Shown one piece after another: positions 8,468-18,118 of a stretch of DNA of 64,000 nt. Positions within the stretch are counted from its first letter, which is position 1. Each line of letters begins with the position of its first letter. A program made the translations under genes and the position numbers. The notes under the pieces were generated by a model. It searched no databases. It had not been told where the DNA came from and was given only the letters and a program-made list of their open reading frames with translations. The DNA lies in assembly GCA_902800815.1 (NCBI GenBank), contig CADCGB010000011.1:21672-85671 (forward strand), given 5' to 3'. This DNA comes from Fibrobacter succinogenes. Its GTDB lineage: Bacteria; Fibrobacterota; Fibrobacteria; Fibrobacterales; Fibrobacteraceae.

Positions 8468-10174
8468 CTAGGTCGAAAACTTCTTGTTGGCATGCGCCTC
8501 CACCACGTTCACCACGTAGTCGCCCAGCTTCTCGAAGTCGTTGATCAAGTCCATGTAGTGGACGCCCATCTGGTAGCTGTAGCGCTGCGCATTGAGATCG
8601 TTCACGTTCATTTCCTTGAGCATCTTGCGGTAATCGTTGATTTCGTATTCAAGCATCAATACCGCCTTCGGGCTCGCTTCGGGCTTGTTCTCGACAATCA
8701 GGAGCATCTGTTCGAGCATCTGGTCGCAGAACTTCACCATGCCGTCAATGCGGCGGTACTGTTCCTCGGTATAGTCCTCACCGCAACGGTACCTGCGGTT
8801 GATGACGCGGGCCATGTTGTAGCAGGCGTCGCCGATACTCTCGATTTCGGAAATTTCCTTGAGCATGCACTGCAGCTTTGTCTTACTTTCGGGACTCAAG
8901 CGGCCTTCGCTCACCTTGTTCAGGTATTCGCCGATTTCCATTTCGAGCTTGTCGCTGATGCCTTCGTATTTTTCAATACGCGCGAACAGTTTCGCGAATT
9001 CTTCATCGTTTTTCAAGCGGAGCAGTTCCGGCACCATGCGGAACATCTTGAGGATGCGTTCGGCAAACAGAATTATTTCCTTGCGGGCTTCGTAAAGCGA
9101 AAGTTCCGCGGTACTCATGAGGCCACCGCTGATGAACTTGATGCCGAAATCCTCGCCATCTTCCTTATCCTTGATAATCTTGCAGATGAGTTTTTCCATC
9201 GGCTTGATGAACCAGATAAGGAGCAAGACGTTACACAGGTTAAATGCGGTATGGAACCCGGAAAGGGCGTAGGTCACGCGCACGCTCGCATGGGCGATTT
9301 CTTCTTGGGTCTGCGGCACGAAATTCGGGTCGAAGCCCACAAAATGGCAAACCATGTTCACGAACGGATTGAAAATGATTAGCACCCACACCACGCCGAA
9401 CACGTTGAACAGCATGTGCGCCAAGGCCGCGCGCCTCGCCTGCGTACTTGCCGAAAGGGCCGCCAGGTTCGATGTCACCGTGGTACCGATGTTTTCGCCC
9501 ATCACGAGCGCGATGCCCTGGTAAATCGGGAGCACGCCGCTACTGCAAAGGATAAGCGTAATCGCCATGATGGCGGCGGAAGACTGCACGCACATCGTGA
9601 GAATGCCGCCTAGGAGCAAGAAGAGGAGTGTCGAGAGCATGCCCCAGCCGCCCGTGGTCGCAAAGAAGTTGATAATCGCCTCGTTGTGAGCGAGGTCCAT
9701 CGCCACCGCATTTTCACGCAGCGTAGTAAGGCCCAGGAACATGAACGCGAAACCGAACACGAACTCGCCGAAGCTCTTCACGCTGTTCTTGCGCACGTAG
9801 CTGAGCGCAATGCCGAGCCCGAAAAACGGCCACACAAAACTGCTCATGTTGAACTGGAAACCGAAAATCGACATGATCCACGCCGTCGCCGTGGTACCGA
9901 TGTTCGCCCCCATGATGACAGGAATGGCCTGTTTGAGCGTCAGGAGCCCCGCATTCACGAAGCTCACCGTCATCACTGTCGTCGCCGTAGAGGACTGCAC
10001 GGCGGCCGTCACGAACGTACCCGTCAAAAGCCCGCCCAGGCGATGTTTGGTCATGGTGCCAAGTACGGCGCGCAAGTGCCCGCCGGTAAGTTTCTGCAAG
10101 CCTTCGCTCATCGTCTTCATGCCAAACATGAGGAGCGCAAGGCAACCGATCATTTTTAGAATCGCAAGTATCAT
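8468..10174 (-). CDS. Na+/phosphate cotransporter with PhoU-like C-terminal domain, copy 1
   Basis: 568 residues. The N-terminal half is the PNaS (NptA/YjbB-type) membrane carrier: a FGMKTMSEGLQKL start, the two inverted Gln-Ser-Ser motifs AAVQSSTATTVMT and CVQSSAAIMAIT, and GANIGTTATAW / GENIGTTVTSN. From about residue 350 a soluble, helix-rich PhoU-like region follows (LSLYEARKEIILFAERIL). It should import inorganic phosphate with Na+. The start overlaps the stop of the sensor kinase gene by 4 bases, so it is the last gene of a phoB-phoR-cotransporter operon. It is paralogous to the copy at 12539-14245; both end in KKFST. Confidence 0.93.
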   Translation of the reverse strand: MILAILKMIGCLALLMFGMKTMSEGLQKLTGGHLRAVLGTMTKHRLGGLLTGTFVTAAVQSSTATTVMTVSFVNAGLLTLKQAIPVIMGANIGTTATAWIMSIFGFQFNMSSFVWPFFGLGIALSYVRKNSVKSFGEFVFGFAFMFLGLTTLRENAVAMDLAHNEAIINFFATTGGWGMLSTLLFLLLGGILTMCVQSSAAIMAITLILCSSGVLPIYQGIALVMGENIGTTVTSNLAALSASTQARRAALAHMLFNVFGVVWVLIIFNPFVNMVCHFVGFDPNFVPQTQEEIAHASVRVTYALSGFHTAFNLCNVLLLIWFIKPMEKLICKIIKDKEDGEDFGIKFISGGLMSTAELSLYEARKEIILFAERILKMFRMVPELLRLKNDEEFAKLFARIEKYEGISDKLEMEIGEYLNKVSEGRLSPESKTKLQCMLKEISEIESIGDACYNMARVINRRYRCGEDYTEEQYRRIDGMVKFCDQMLEQMLLIVENKPEASPKAVLMLEYEINDYRKMLKEMNVNDLNAQRYSYQMGVHYMDLINDFEKLGDYVVNVVEAHANKKFST

Positions 10175-11562
10175 AAAACCTTATTCGTTTTTGAAAGGGT
10201 TGTAAAGCCGACCTTGATTTCGGTACCGAGACCAACGATCGAATTCAAGTGGATTGTCGCATGGAGGACTTCGGCGATGTGCTTTACGATAGCAAGCCCG
10301 AGACCCGTTCCGCCGGTTTCCTTGGAGCGGCTCTTGTCTACACGATAGAACCTCTCAAAGATGCGGGACAGGCATTCCTCCGGGATTCCAATGCCTGTAT
10401 CCTTCACGGCAATGGAGCCCTGTTCCACGAGCACGACGACCTTGCCGCCCGACTCCGTGTAACGTATGGCGTTGTCCACCAGGTTGAAAATCATTTCGTA
10501 AAGCAGTTTGGAGTTCGCGATGATTTCTGCGGATGTTTCGCCTTCCAGCGAAAGCGAGATAGACTTCTTGCTCGCGTTCAGGCCGAGGCTTTCTACACAG
10601 GAATGCGCAACGTTCCAGAGGTTCACCTTTTCGCCCAGCTCGAACGGTTCGCCACCATGGTTGTCGAGCTTCGACAGCGTGATGATGTCGTTCGCGATGG
10701 ACTGCAGGCGGTTCGCTTCCTTGTGGATTTTGCCCGCGAACGTCTTGACATCCTCGGGTTTCGCCATGCCGCTCTCGATGAGTTCCGCATAGCCCGAAAT
10801 GGAGGTCAGCGGAGTCTTGAGCTCGTGCGAAGCATTCGCGGTAAATTCATCCTTCAGGTGAGCCATCTTCTGCTTTTCGTTCGAAAGCTGTTCGATAGTC
10901 AGCTGCAGTTCCAAGTCCTGCTTGCGGATGGTATTCACGAGGGGCGCGATTTCCTTGTAAACGTTCTCGATTTTCATCCATTCGGGAGTGCCAAGCTGAT
11001 CCACGAGCTTCTTGAGCGGGCTTACGAAGGTACGGCTGAGCCCGATGGCTATCAAGATAGCTGCTGCCACAATGGCCGCGAGCAGCACGACAAGGTACGG
11101 GATTGTCTTGGAATACACCTTCTGCAGGTTCGCCTGACGCATGCCGAGCCTGAGCACGTTCCCGTCACTCAGGCGCTTCGCGAAATAGAACACCTGCGCC
11201 TGCAACGTGGAAGAATAACGCAGGTCCTCGCCCACGCCTTTCGCGAGCGCATCGATAATCTCTTCGCGGTCGTTGTGATTTTCCATCTTGGCCGCTTCGG
11301 CATCGCTGTCGTAGAGGATTCCGCCCTTCGAATCGACAAGCGTGATGCGGAGGTCCTTGCTTGCAAACTTCGCGAGCTTCTGGGGCTCGCCGCCGAGCGA
11401 TTCCCCCTTGTACGAAGTTTCTATGAGGCGCAGGTTTTCGCGCAGGTGTCCCTTGAGCTGCTCCGCCATTTCGCCTTCAAATACACGCGTCGTAAAAAAG
11501 ACTGCAAAGAGCGCCGCAATCACTCCCATGTATATCAGGCTGTAGCGGATGCGGTCTTTCAT
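10171..11562 (-). CDS. phoR: PhoR-like sensor histidine kinase
   Basis: 463 residues. Two transmembrane segments (about residues 9-25 and 154-175) flank a periplasmic sensor region. The phosphoacceptor segment has FTANASHELKTPLTSISGYA with His246; the ATP-binding part has the N box MIFNLVDNAIRYTES, the G1 box VKDTGIGIPEE and the G2 box GTGLGLAI. This layout and the direct coupling to a phosphate carrier suggest PhoR. The start overlaps the response regulator stop by 4 bases. Specificity for phosphate is inferred from neighbours. Confidence 0.88.
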   Translation of the reverse strand: MKDRIRYSLIYMGVIAALFAVFFTTRVFEGEMAEQLKGHLRENLRLIETSYKGESLGGEPQKLAKFASKDLRITLVDSKGGILYDSDAEAAKMENHNDREEIIDALAKGVGEDLRYSSTLQAQVFYFAKRLSDGNVLRLGMRQANLQKVYSKTIPYLVVLLAAIVAAAILIAIGLSRTFVSPLKKLVDQLGTPEWMKIENVYKEIAPLVNTIRKQDLELQLTIEQLSNEKQKMAHLKDEFTANASHELKTPLTSISGYAELIESGMAKPEDVKTFAGKIHKEANRLQSIANDIITLSKLDNHGGEPFELGEKVNLWNVAHSCVESLGLNASKKSISLSLEGETSAEIIANSKLLYEMIFNLVDNAIRYTESGGKVVVLVEQGSIAVKDTGIGIPEECLSRIFERFYRVDKSRSKETGGTGLGLAIVKHIAEVLHATIHLNSIVGLGTEIKVGFTTLSKTNKVL

Positions 11563-12242
11563 TGTGCCTTGTACCCTACGTTTCGGACCGTCTGGATAAT
11601 CGCGCCTCGCTCGCCCAGTTTTTGTCGGAGCGTCTTGACGTGCATATCGACCGTTCGCGTATCCATCTTGAAATCGATGCCCCAGATTTTTTCCAGAAGC
11701 TGCTGCCTGGAATAGACGAGCCCCGGATGCGACACGAGAAGCTTCAGGAGTTCGTATTCCTTGTAGGTGAGTTCCACATTCTCGCCGCCCGCCGTGACGG
11801 TGCGCTTGGCCTCGTCGAGCGAGACATCCCCGAGCGAAATAATTTTCGGTTCATCCGCTTCGACATTCACCATGCCCGAACGACGGAGCAACGCCTTGAC
11901 ACGCGAAATGAATTCCAGGACACCGAACGGCTTTGCGATATAGTCGTCGGCCCCTAGATCGAGCCCCTTGACCTTGTCCAGTTCGGAACTCTTCGCGGTA
12001 AGCATGATGACGGGAACATTGCACGTGGATTCCTGCGTACGGAGACGTCTCAGGATGCTAAGGCCGTCTTCGCCCGGCAGCATGATGTCGAGGACAAACA
12101 AGTCAGGCACGCGGGCCTTGACAGCCTCGTCAAGGCTTTTCCCGCAATCGAAGGCTCCGACTTCGAAACCGCTACTCTTGAGAGCGTAAGCTTCCATTTC
12201 GCGGATTTCGGAATTGTCTTCAACAATGTAAATCATATTCAC
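11559..12242 (-). CDS. phoB: OmpR/PhoB-family response regulator
   Basis: 227 residues. The receiver domain has acidic residues VEDN near position 9 and phosphoacceptor Asp52 (DLFVLDIMLPGEDG), with the conserved Lys in MLTAKSSE. The C-terminal winged-helix domain has TYKEYELLKLLVSHPG and VDMHVKTLRQKLG, typical of OmpR-type regulators. It is the first gene of the operon with the kinase and cotransporter. An 11-bp periodic repeat upstream (12313-12345) is a candidate autoregulatory Pho box. The name PhoB rests on context as well as family; another OmpR-type role is possible. Confidence 0.88.
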   Translation of the reverse strand: MNMIYIVEDNSEIREMEAYALKSSGFEVGAFDCGKSLDEAVKARVPDLFVLDIMLPGEDGLSILRRLRTQESTCNVPVIMLTAKSSELDKVKGLDLGADDYIAKPFGVLEFISRVKALLRRSGMVNVEADEPKIISLGDVSLDEAKRTVTAGGENVELTYKEYELLKLLVSHPGLVYSRQQLLEKIWGIDFKMDTRTVDMHVKTLRQKLGERGAIIQTVRNVGYKAQ

Positions 12243-12312
12243 AATTTACCCAATAATAAGATAAAAAGACCTCCGCATTTATCCAATACCCGACGGAACG
12301 GCTTCGCAAAGG

Positions 12313-12348
12313 TTTTATCCGTGTTTTACATAGATTTTACTTGTAAAA
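12313..12348. promoter_or_regulatory. Putative Pho box: three 11-bp direct repeats
   Basis: TTTTATCCGTG, TTTTACATAGA and TTTTACTTGTA follow each other exactly 11 bases apart (12313, 12324, 12335). PhoB-type regulators are known to bind tandem direct repeats with 11-bp spacing. It lies 71-106 bases before the phoB start. The end also forms TTTTACA-N11-TGTAAAA. Confidence 0.55.
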
Positions 12349-12444
12349 ATAGACTGTACAAAAACGCTCGGAGCAAAAGGCTCCTTGACACCATATTTAC
12401 AAAATTTCCGGCCATACACCGCCGTGCAAGAGTTCGGCGAGTTA

Positions 12445-12475
12445 GTTCACATGACGCCGTATGGCGACGCTTACA
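12445..12475. repeat. Dispersed repeat, copy 2 (GTTCACATGACGC-type)
   Basis: GTTCACATGACGCCGTATGG then CGACGCTTACA. It shares all but a few bases with copy 1 at 8426 over the first 26 positions. It contains the small hairpin CGCC-GTAT-GGCG. Confidence 0.65.
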
Positions 12476-12506
12476 CAACAATATTTTAATTCGCCTAGAA
12501 GCGAGC

Positions 12507-12534
12507 GCGATGCCGTATGGCGACGTTTATAGGC
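12507..12534. repeat. Dispersed repeat, copy 3
   Basis: GCGATGCCGTATGGCGACG then TTTATAGGC. It ends 4 bases before the stop codon of the second cotransporter gene, the same position copy 1 has relative to the first cotransporter gene. Confidence 0.6.
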
Positions 12535-12538
12535 AAAT

Positions 12539-14245
12539 TTATGTAGAGAATTTCTTGTTGGCGTGAGCCTCCACCACGTTCACCACGTAGTCGCCCAGTT
12601 TTTCGCAATCGTTCACCACGTCCATGTAATGGACGCCCATCTGGTAGCTGTACTTCTGGTTCTCGATATCCGCGACGTTCTTTTCCTTGAGGAGCTTACG
12701 GTAGTCGTTAATCTCGTTTTCCAGGTTCAGCGTACGGTTCGCATCCACCTGCTGGCTATCGTCGAGAACAGCTATCATATGCTCGAGCGCCTTGTCGCAC
12801 AGGCCCATGATATGCTTGATATGCTCGTACTGCTCCGCGGTAAAATCTTCCTTGCTGCGGAACTTGCGGTTGATGGCGCGCGCCATGTTGTAACAGGAAT
12901 CGCCAATGCTTTCGATTTCGGAAATTTCCCTGAGCATTGCCTGAATGGTCGTCTTGCTCTCCGGGCTCAGGCGGCCTTCGGACACCTGGTTCAGGTACTT
13001 GGCGATTTCGATTTCCATGTTGTCGCTGATGCCTTCGTACTTCTCGATGCGGGCGAACAACTTCACGAAGTCGTTCTCTTCCTTCATTTCGAGCAGGTTC
13101 GGTACGAAGTTGAACATCTTGCGAGTGCGGGTCGCAAACAGGCTGATTTCCTTGCGGGCCTCAAGGAGCGAGAGTTCCGGAGTGCCCATCAGGCCTGAGC
13201 TAATGAAGTGCAGGCGGGAATCTTCCTCTTCATCGGATTTCTTGGGCTTAATGACCCTGCAAACAAATTTTTCGATGTACTTGATGAACCAAATCTGGAT
13301 GAATGTGTTCGAGACGTTGAACGCCGAGTGGAACGTGGCGAGCACCACGGAAATCTTCGCAAGGTTCTTTTCGTAACCCGGTTCGCCCATGTGGATGGAG
13401 AGGTCGAAGCCAACCACGTTACAGACGGCAGCGAGGAACCACTTGAGCACGATGATTACCCAGATAACGCCTATCACGTTAATCGTAAAGTGAGCAAGGG
13501 CCGCGCGGCGAGCCTGCGTATTGGCGGAAAGCGCCACGATGTTCGCGGTAATCGTCGTACCGATGTTTTCGCCAAGCACGAGCATGATGCCCTGGTCAAT
13601 ATGGAGCACGCCGGTGGAGCAGAGGATCATCGTGATGGCCATGATGGCGGCAGAAGACTGCACGCACAGGGTAAGCACCGTACCCATCACGAGGAAGAAC
13701 AGCGAGTTGAAGAAGTTCGGGTCGCTGAAGCGGGCAAAGAACGAACTGATGGAAGCGCTCGCACCCGGATCCTGTACTACCGCGAAACCAGTTTCCTTGA
13801 GGGTCGTAAGACCGAGGAAGAGGAAACCGACACCGAACAGGAACTCGCCTAGCACGCGCTTCTTGTTCAGGTACACGAGAATGATACCGATGAAGAACGC
13901 CGGGTAGACGAAGTTCGCGATGTTGAACGAGAACCCGAGGCTCATGATCCATGCCGTTACCGTCGTACCGATGTGGGCGCCGAGGATAATCGAGATGGCC
14001 TGCATGAGCGTAAGGAGCCCCGCATTAACAAAAGAGACCGTCATCAACGTGGTGGCGGTCGAACTTTGTACTGAGGCTGTAACGAACATGCCGGTGAGCA
14101 TCCCCGTGAAACGGTTCGTGGTCATGGTTCCGAGCACATGTCTGAGCTGCGGACCGGCCATTTTTTGCAAGGCTTCACTCATGGACTTCATACCGAACAT
14201 GAGGAGCGCCAGGCACCCTAACATTTTTAACGCCATCCAAGTCAT
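12539..14245 (-). CDS. Na+/phosphate cotransporter with PhoU-like C-terminal domain, copy 2
   Basis: 568 residues, the same length as the copy at 8468-10174 and similar throughout. It has the membrane motifs ASVQSSTATTLMT and CVQSSAAIMAIT, GAHIGTTVTAW and GENIGTTITAN, and a C-terminal PhoU-like helical region. It should import inorganic phosphate with Na+. It stands as its own transcription unit, 296 bases upstream of phoB on the same strand. The two copies differ mostly in loops, so they may differ in affinity or regulation. Confidence 0.92.
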   Translation of the reverse strand: MTWMALKMLGCLALLMFGMKSMSEALQKMAGPQLRHVLGTMTTNRFTGMLTGMFVTASVQSSTATTLMTVSFVNAGLLTLMQAISIILGAHIGTTVTAWIMSLGFSFNIANFVYPAFFIGIILVYLNKKRVLGEFLFGVGFLFLGLTTLKETGFAVVQDPGASASISSFFARFSDPNFFNSLFFLVMGTVLTLCVQSSAAIMAITMILCSTGVLHIDQGIMLVLGENIGTTITANIVALSANTQARRAALAHFTINVIGVIWVIIVLKWFLAAVCNVVGFDLSIHMGEPGYEKNLAKISVVLATFHSAFNVSNTFIQIWFIKYIEKFVCRVIKPKKSDEEEDSRLHFISSGLMGTPELSLLEARKEISLFATRTRKMFNFVPNLLEMKEENDFVKLFARIEKYEGISDNMEIEIAKYLNQVSEGRLSPESKTTIQAMLREISEIESIGDSCYNMARAINRKFRSKEDFTAEQYEHIKHIMGLCDKALEHMIAVLDDSQQVDANRTLNLENEINDYRKLLKEKNVADIENQKYSYQMGVHYMDVVNDCEKLGDYVVNVVEAHANKKFST

Positions 14246-14356
14246 AATTATAGGACCTTCCTATGAAGCGCCACTACCGGATCATCGTCGCTGCCTTTCA
14301 GCTAGTTCGGGCTCATGGCGGTGAATTGTTAATTGTAATGCTGGTGTAAAATATAG

Positions 14357-14380
14357 AAAAAAGGCGGGTAAAATCCCGCC
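14357..14380 (-). terminator. Terminator of the GLUG-repeat surface protein gene
   Basis: Minus strand: GGCGGG-ATTTTA-CCCGCC followed by TTTTTT. It lies 20 bases past the stop of the 14400-18056 gene. Confidence 0.8.
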
Positions 14381-14399
14381 CCTGTAACGACTTTATTTT

Positions 14400-17300
14400 T
14401 TATCGGATGTTCACAAGTTTCGCTTGTTTGCCGCTACGTACCAGGTAACGGCCCGAACGCGGTACCGAAAGTCTCGTTTTTCCGCCATGCGCACGCGCCG
14501 ACGCCACCAGGTGCCCCCGCAGGTCGAAAACGAGCACCGCATGACCATCCAGCAGGTCAAGTACCGCAAGCTCGCGCCCAGTGACCTCGACATGTAGCGG
14601 AGCCGTAACCTTCGGGCTAGCCTTCTTCGGGGCCACAGGAGTCGTCCCATGAGGGTCGTCGCCGGTAGAGTCAGCATACACCACATCCAGCAGGTAACCC
14701 ACGCTGTCGGCAAAGCCTTCCTCAAAGAAGTCCTCGACTACATTCACGGCGCAAACCGAGGTCGTGTCGGCCTCCATCCTGGGGAGGCAATTCCCGAACA
14801 CCCACGGGCCTGATTCCGCATTCAGGTATTCGAGTTCGCCCTTCATCTGCTCGAATGTCTTTTCCTCGACGTTCTCGAAGATATTGGAACCGCCCTCCGC
14901 AAGTTTCACGACTGCCGGGGAAGCATTCCAATTGTTCTTCCCATAGTAGAGGTAATTCACGATGTTCCCGTCGCCCTCGACCTCGTAGGCAATCGTACCC
15001 ACGCTGTTCCCCGACAAAGTATCAGTGAAACTGTAGCCCCGAGAAATCGTCACGAACTTGCCACCACCAACCATACCGCCCGTAAAGCGATGCGACGACT
15101 TGCCCCCGTTCTTTACAAGGGCCCTGTTGTAATCGTCCTGGAGCACAAGGTTCGCTGCATACCCAATGATGCCGCCCGCATACGAGGTATCCCACACGAA
15201 CTTCACATACACCGGGCCGTAGTTGAACGACTCAATGAAACCTCCCGCGTGGTAAAGCGTTCCGCCCGACGAGATCGTCAGCCCGCTAAAGCGACCCACA
15301 ATGCCGCCGGCATACGCCCGCTCGCTCGAAATCACATGCACGCGGCCCCAGTTGCCCACATGAGAGACAGAATTGATGGAATCCGCCCATCCGGCAATGC
15401 CACCCAGCATAATGTCGCCTCGCTCCGCGGAGCCCTGCACCAGGCCGGTATTGTAGCTGTCACTCAACGTAGTACGCAGCGCATAGCCCACAATGCCACC
15501 CGCAAATACGATGGTATCTGCCGAAACAAGCACGGCACCCGTATTCGAGGCCTGCGAAATGATATTGGGGCCCTGACCATAGCCGTTCGTGCTACCCGCG
15601 ATGCCGCCCGCGACGCGACCCGAAATTTTGCCCGAGTTGCTTGCGCCCGAAATCACCGCCTCGTAGGAGTACCCGACGACACCACCCGCGACCCCATTGG
15701 AGTATACCGAAGTGTTCTCATTCTTGAGGTTGAGCAGCGTCTTGAAGTTCTGCACCACAAGCCCAGCCGCAGCATCGTCGCCACGGACAAGGCTATTGCG
15801 GATCGTCACGTTGCGCACGCAGCCGTTGTTCTTGATGGTAACGCCAGCCGCAGAATAGCCCAGGTCGTTTCCGAACCTGCTGTTCGCAATCGTAAAGTTC
15901 TGCACAAGCGAATTCGAGTCGAGGCAATGGAACATCGAGCGTTCCATGTCGAGGCCGTAAACCGTATATCCCTTGCCGTCAAACTGCATCGACACGCACC
16001 GGCCCACCGAATCGACAGACATCTTGCGCATCGAGAGGTGCAGGGAATCCTTGCCCATCACGATATCGTTCGCCAGTTCCGCCTTGTAGGTCTTGGTACT
16101 CAAGATGCGCCCGAGTTCCAGGAAGGCGCGCATCTCGTCGGCGGTAGAAATCGTGTAGAGGAGCGTATCTTTCTCGACCCGTGACGGCGGGAGAACGAAT
16201 TTATCCATGTTGAAATAGACGGAATCGTTCAGGCACACGCTATCGAACGCGAACACCGGATACCCGCCGCGACGCACCCACAGGTGGCGATCGGCCTCAG
16301 TGCCGTTTACCGTGTTGAGCGCGGCGAGCATCTCGTCGCTCTGCATTTCGGCAGTAGTCTTCTTGCATTGCGGGCACGGAGTCTCACTAGAGTACACGTA
16401 ACCATAGGCATTCAAATCTACAAGCGAGCCATCGAAATACACATTGGACGCTTGCTCTTCCTGGTACATCTCCCCTATAATCCCACCGGCCGCTTCAGCA
16501 CCCTTCACGCTTGCGGCAGCACTGTAGGCATTCACGATGCTGTCGGCACCGTAATTACCCAAATTCGCAAGGATACCGCCCACATACCTGTAACTGCAAT
16601 ACCCCTTCAACAAGACATTCCCGCGGTTATACACATCGCTCACATTCATGCTATTCATGGTCGCGAGTATACCACCCACTTTCACGGTTCCATTATCTGC
16701 AGGGCAAACAGCCGTCACGTCGCCATAGTTGAACGACTCGCGCAGTTGCGGCAACTTCATGTTGTTGAGCCCGCTCATCGAGCCAATCAGGCCACCTACA
16801 AGCACCTCCTTATTTCCTTCGGCATAGATGCTTCCGCGGTTTTTCACCTTCGCGATACCGTTCTCGTTAATTTGCATTTCAGCCCAGCCGGCAAAACCAC
16901 CCGCATTCACCGAGACCTCTTCCGTGTTGTTGCGAATCTCGATAGAGCCACGGTTCAGCGTATTTCTCACATTCGGCTTTACCAGCGAACCCGCAATGCC
17001 GCCCGCATAGACGCTACCCCGCATATTCGTTTCCACAGAAATAGCGATATTCCCGTCATTCAGCATATCCAATGCAGATGTCGCGTAGTAGGTATCCAGG
17101 CTTATCTTGCCCGCAATGCCGCCCACCCGCCAAAGCGACTCGTTCCTACTCCAGTCGAACTTGGCCGAAGGCAAGCTACCCGCAGTAATGTTCCCGTAGT
17201 TCTGCAGGTTTTCTGCCCCGCCAGAAATCTCGCCCGCAATACCGCCAGCATACACGATGAAACGCGAACCCGTCAGTTCCACATCGCCACGGTTAATGCT

Positions 17301-18056
17301 GGATTCCAGAACGGAGCCGTCCCGCACTTCGGCACTACCCGCGATACCGCCGATGTACGCCGGAATGGAATCGGCCTGCGCATTGCCGGCCAGAATAACC
17401 TTCGCCGAATTGTTCGAGCCATACACGCGGCCCAGAAGCTGGCCCACGATGCCGCCCACATACATACCACCGGTAACGGAACCACCCACTACGTTGCAAT
17501 TGAGTATCACGACAAGTTCATCTTCCGACGAGATAAGGCTTGCGGCAATACCGCCCGCATTGCCCGCCGCGACAACCTTCGTGTTGATGACGTTCACGTT
17601 CTGGACAACGCCTTGCTGGAATTCAGTGATGGCTGCAGTTGCATACGCGGAATCGCTACCGAAGGAGCTGTTCGCAATGTCCAGGTTACGGACCACGCCC
17701 GCACCCATCCCGACGCTCTTGAACAGAGCTTTTTCGGCATTCAAGCCATAAACCGTGTGGCCCTTGCCGTCAAAGACGCCTGAAAAGTAGTTCTGGTCCG
17801 CATTTCGGGTCCAGCGCTTGGAACAGAGCTTGGTAGTATCTTCGCCAAACACGATGTCGTTCTTCAGGTAGGCATTCAGGGTCTTGTCGCCTATCCTTGC
17901 CGGTGCGATGGAATCGAGAAACCCGACAAGTTCCTCGGGGGTCGTAATCTCGTATGCACCCGATACGACCTTCGGGAGCTTCGCGGAACCGCTCCATGCA
18001 GCAAGGGATGCCTGCGTCAAAGCAAGCAGGGCACATACGGCAATCCATCTTCTCAT
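14400..18056 (-). CDS. Giant secreted GLUG-repeat surface protein
   Basis: 1218 residues. The ATG at 18056 is chosen because GGAGG lies 8 bases upstream and a clear signal peptide follows (MRRWIAVCALLALTQASLAA); the longer open frame upstream overlaps ispF. The body has two homologous halves: each opens with a block like ITTPEELVGFLDSIAPA then FDGKGHTVYGL, followed by many GLUG-type repeats (GGIAG, GGIVGY and similar) that are expected to build a beta-helix. The first half spans about residues 30-600 and the second about 640-1080. The last about 65 residues (LVFDLRGHLVASARAHGG, RSGRYLVRSGKQ) resemble the C-terminal sorting-like domain of exported proteins. Likely a cell-surface adhesin; ligand unknown. 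Confidence 0.85.
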   Translation of the reverse strand: MRRWIAVCALLALTQASLAAWSGSAKLPKVVSGAYEITTPEELVGFLDSIAPARIGDKTLNAYLKNDIVFGEDTTKLCSKRWTRNADQNYFSGVFDGKGHTVYGLNAEKALFKSVGMGAGVVRNLDIANSSFGSDSAYATAAITEFQQGVVQNVNVINTKVVAAGNAGGIAASLISSEDELVVILNCNVVGGSVTGGMYVGGIVGQLLGRVYGSNNSAKVILAGNAQADSIPAYIGGIAGSAEVRDGSVLESSINRGDVELTGSRFIVYAGGIAGEISGGAENLQNYGNITAGSLPSAKFDWSRNESLWRVGGIAGKISLDTYYATSALDMLNDGNIAISVETNMRGSVYAGGIAGSLVKPNVRNTLNRGSIEIRNNTEEVSVNAGGFAGWAEMQINENGIAKVKNRGSIYAEGNKEVLVGGLIGSMSGLNNMKLPQLRESFNYGDVTAVCPADNGTVKVGGILATMNSMNVSDVYNRGNVLLKGYCSYRYVGGILANLGNYGADSIVNAYSAAASVKGAEAAGGIIGEMYQEEQASNVYFDGSLVDLNAYGYVYSSETPCPQCKKTTAEMQSDEMLAALNTVNGTEADRHLWVRRGGYPVFAFDSVCLNDSVYFNMDKFVLPPSRVEKDTLLYTISTADEMRAFLELGRILSTKTYKAELANDIVMGKDSLHLSMRKMSVDSVGRCVSMQFDGKGYTVYGLDMERSMFHCLDSNSLVQNFTIANSRFGNDLGYSAAGVTIKNNGCVRNVTIRNSLVRGDDAAAGLVVQNFKTLLNLKNENTSVYSNGVAGGVVGYSYEAVISGASNSGKISGRVAGGIAGSTNGYGQGPNIISQASNTGAVLVSADTIVFAGGIVGYALRTTLSDSYNTGLVQGSAERGDIMLGGIAGWADSINSVSHVGNWGRVHVISSERAYAGGIVGRFSGLTISSGGTLYHAGGFIESFNYGPVYVKFVWDTSYAGGIIGYAANLVLQDDYNRALVKNGGKSSHRFTGGMVGGGKFVTISRGYSFTDTLSGNSVGTIAYEVEGDGNIVNYLYYGKNNWNASPAVVKLAEGGSNIFENVEEKTFEQMKGELEYLNAESGPWVFGNCLPRMEADTTSVCAVNVVEDFFEEGFADSVGYLLDVVYADSTGDDPHGTTPVAPKKASPKVTAPLHVEVTGRELAVLDLLDGHAVLVFDLRGHLVASARAHGGKTRLSVPRSGRYLVRSGKQAKLVNIR

Positions 18057-18118
18057 TGTTCTTCCTCCTTTATCAAGACTACCCCAAATAGCCTTTTGAT
18101 GTAGAAATTTAATACAAA

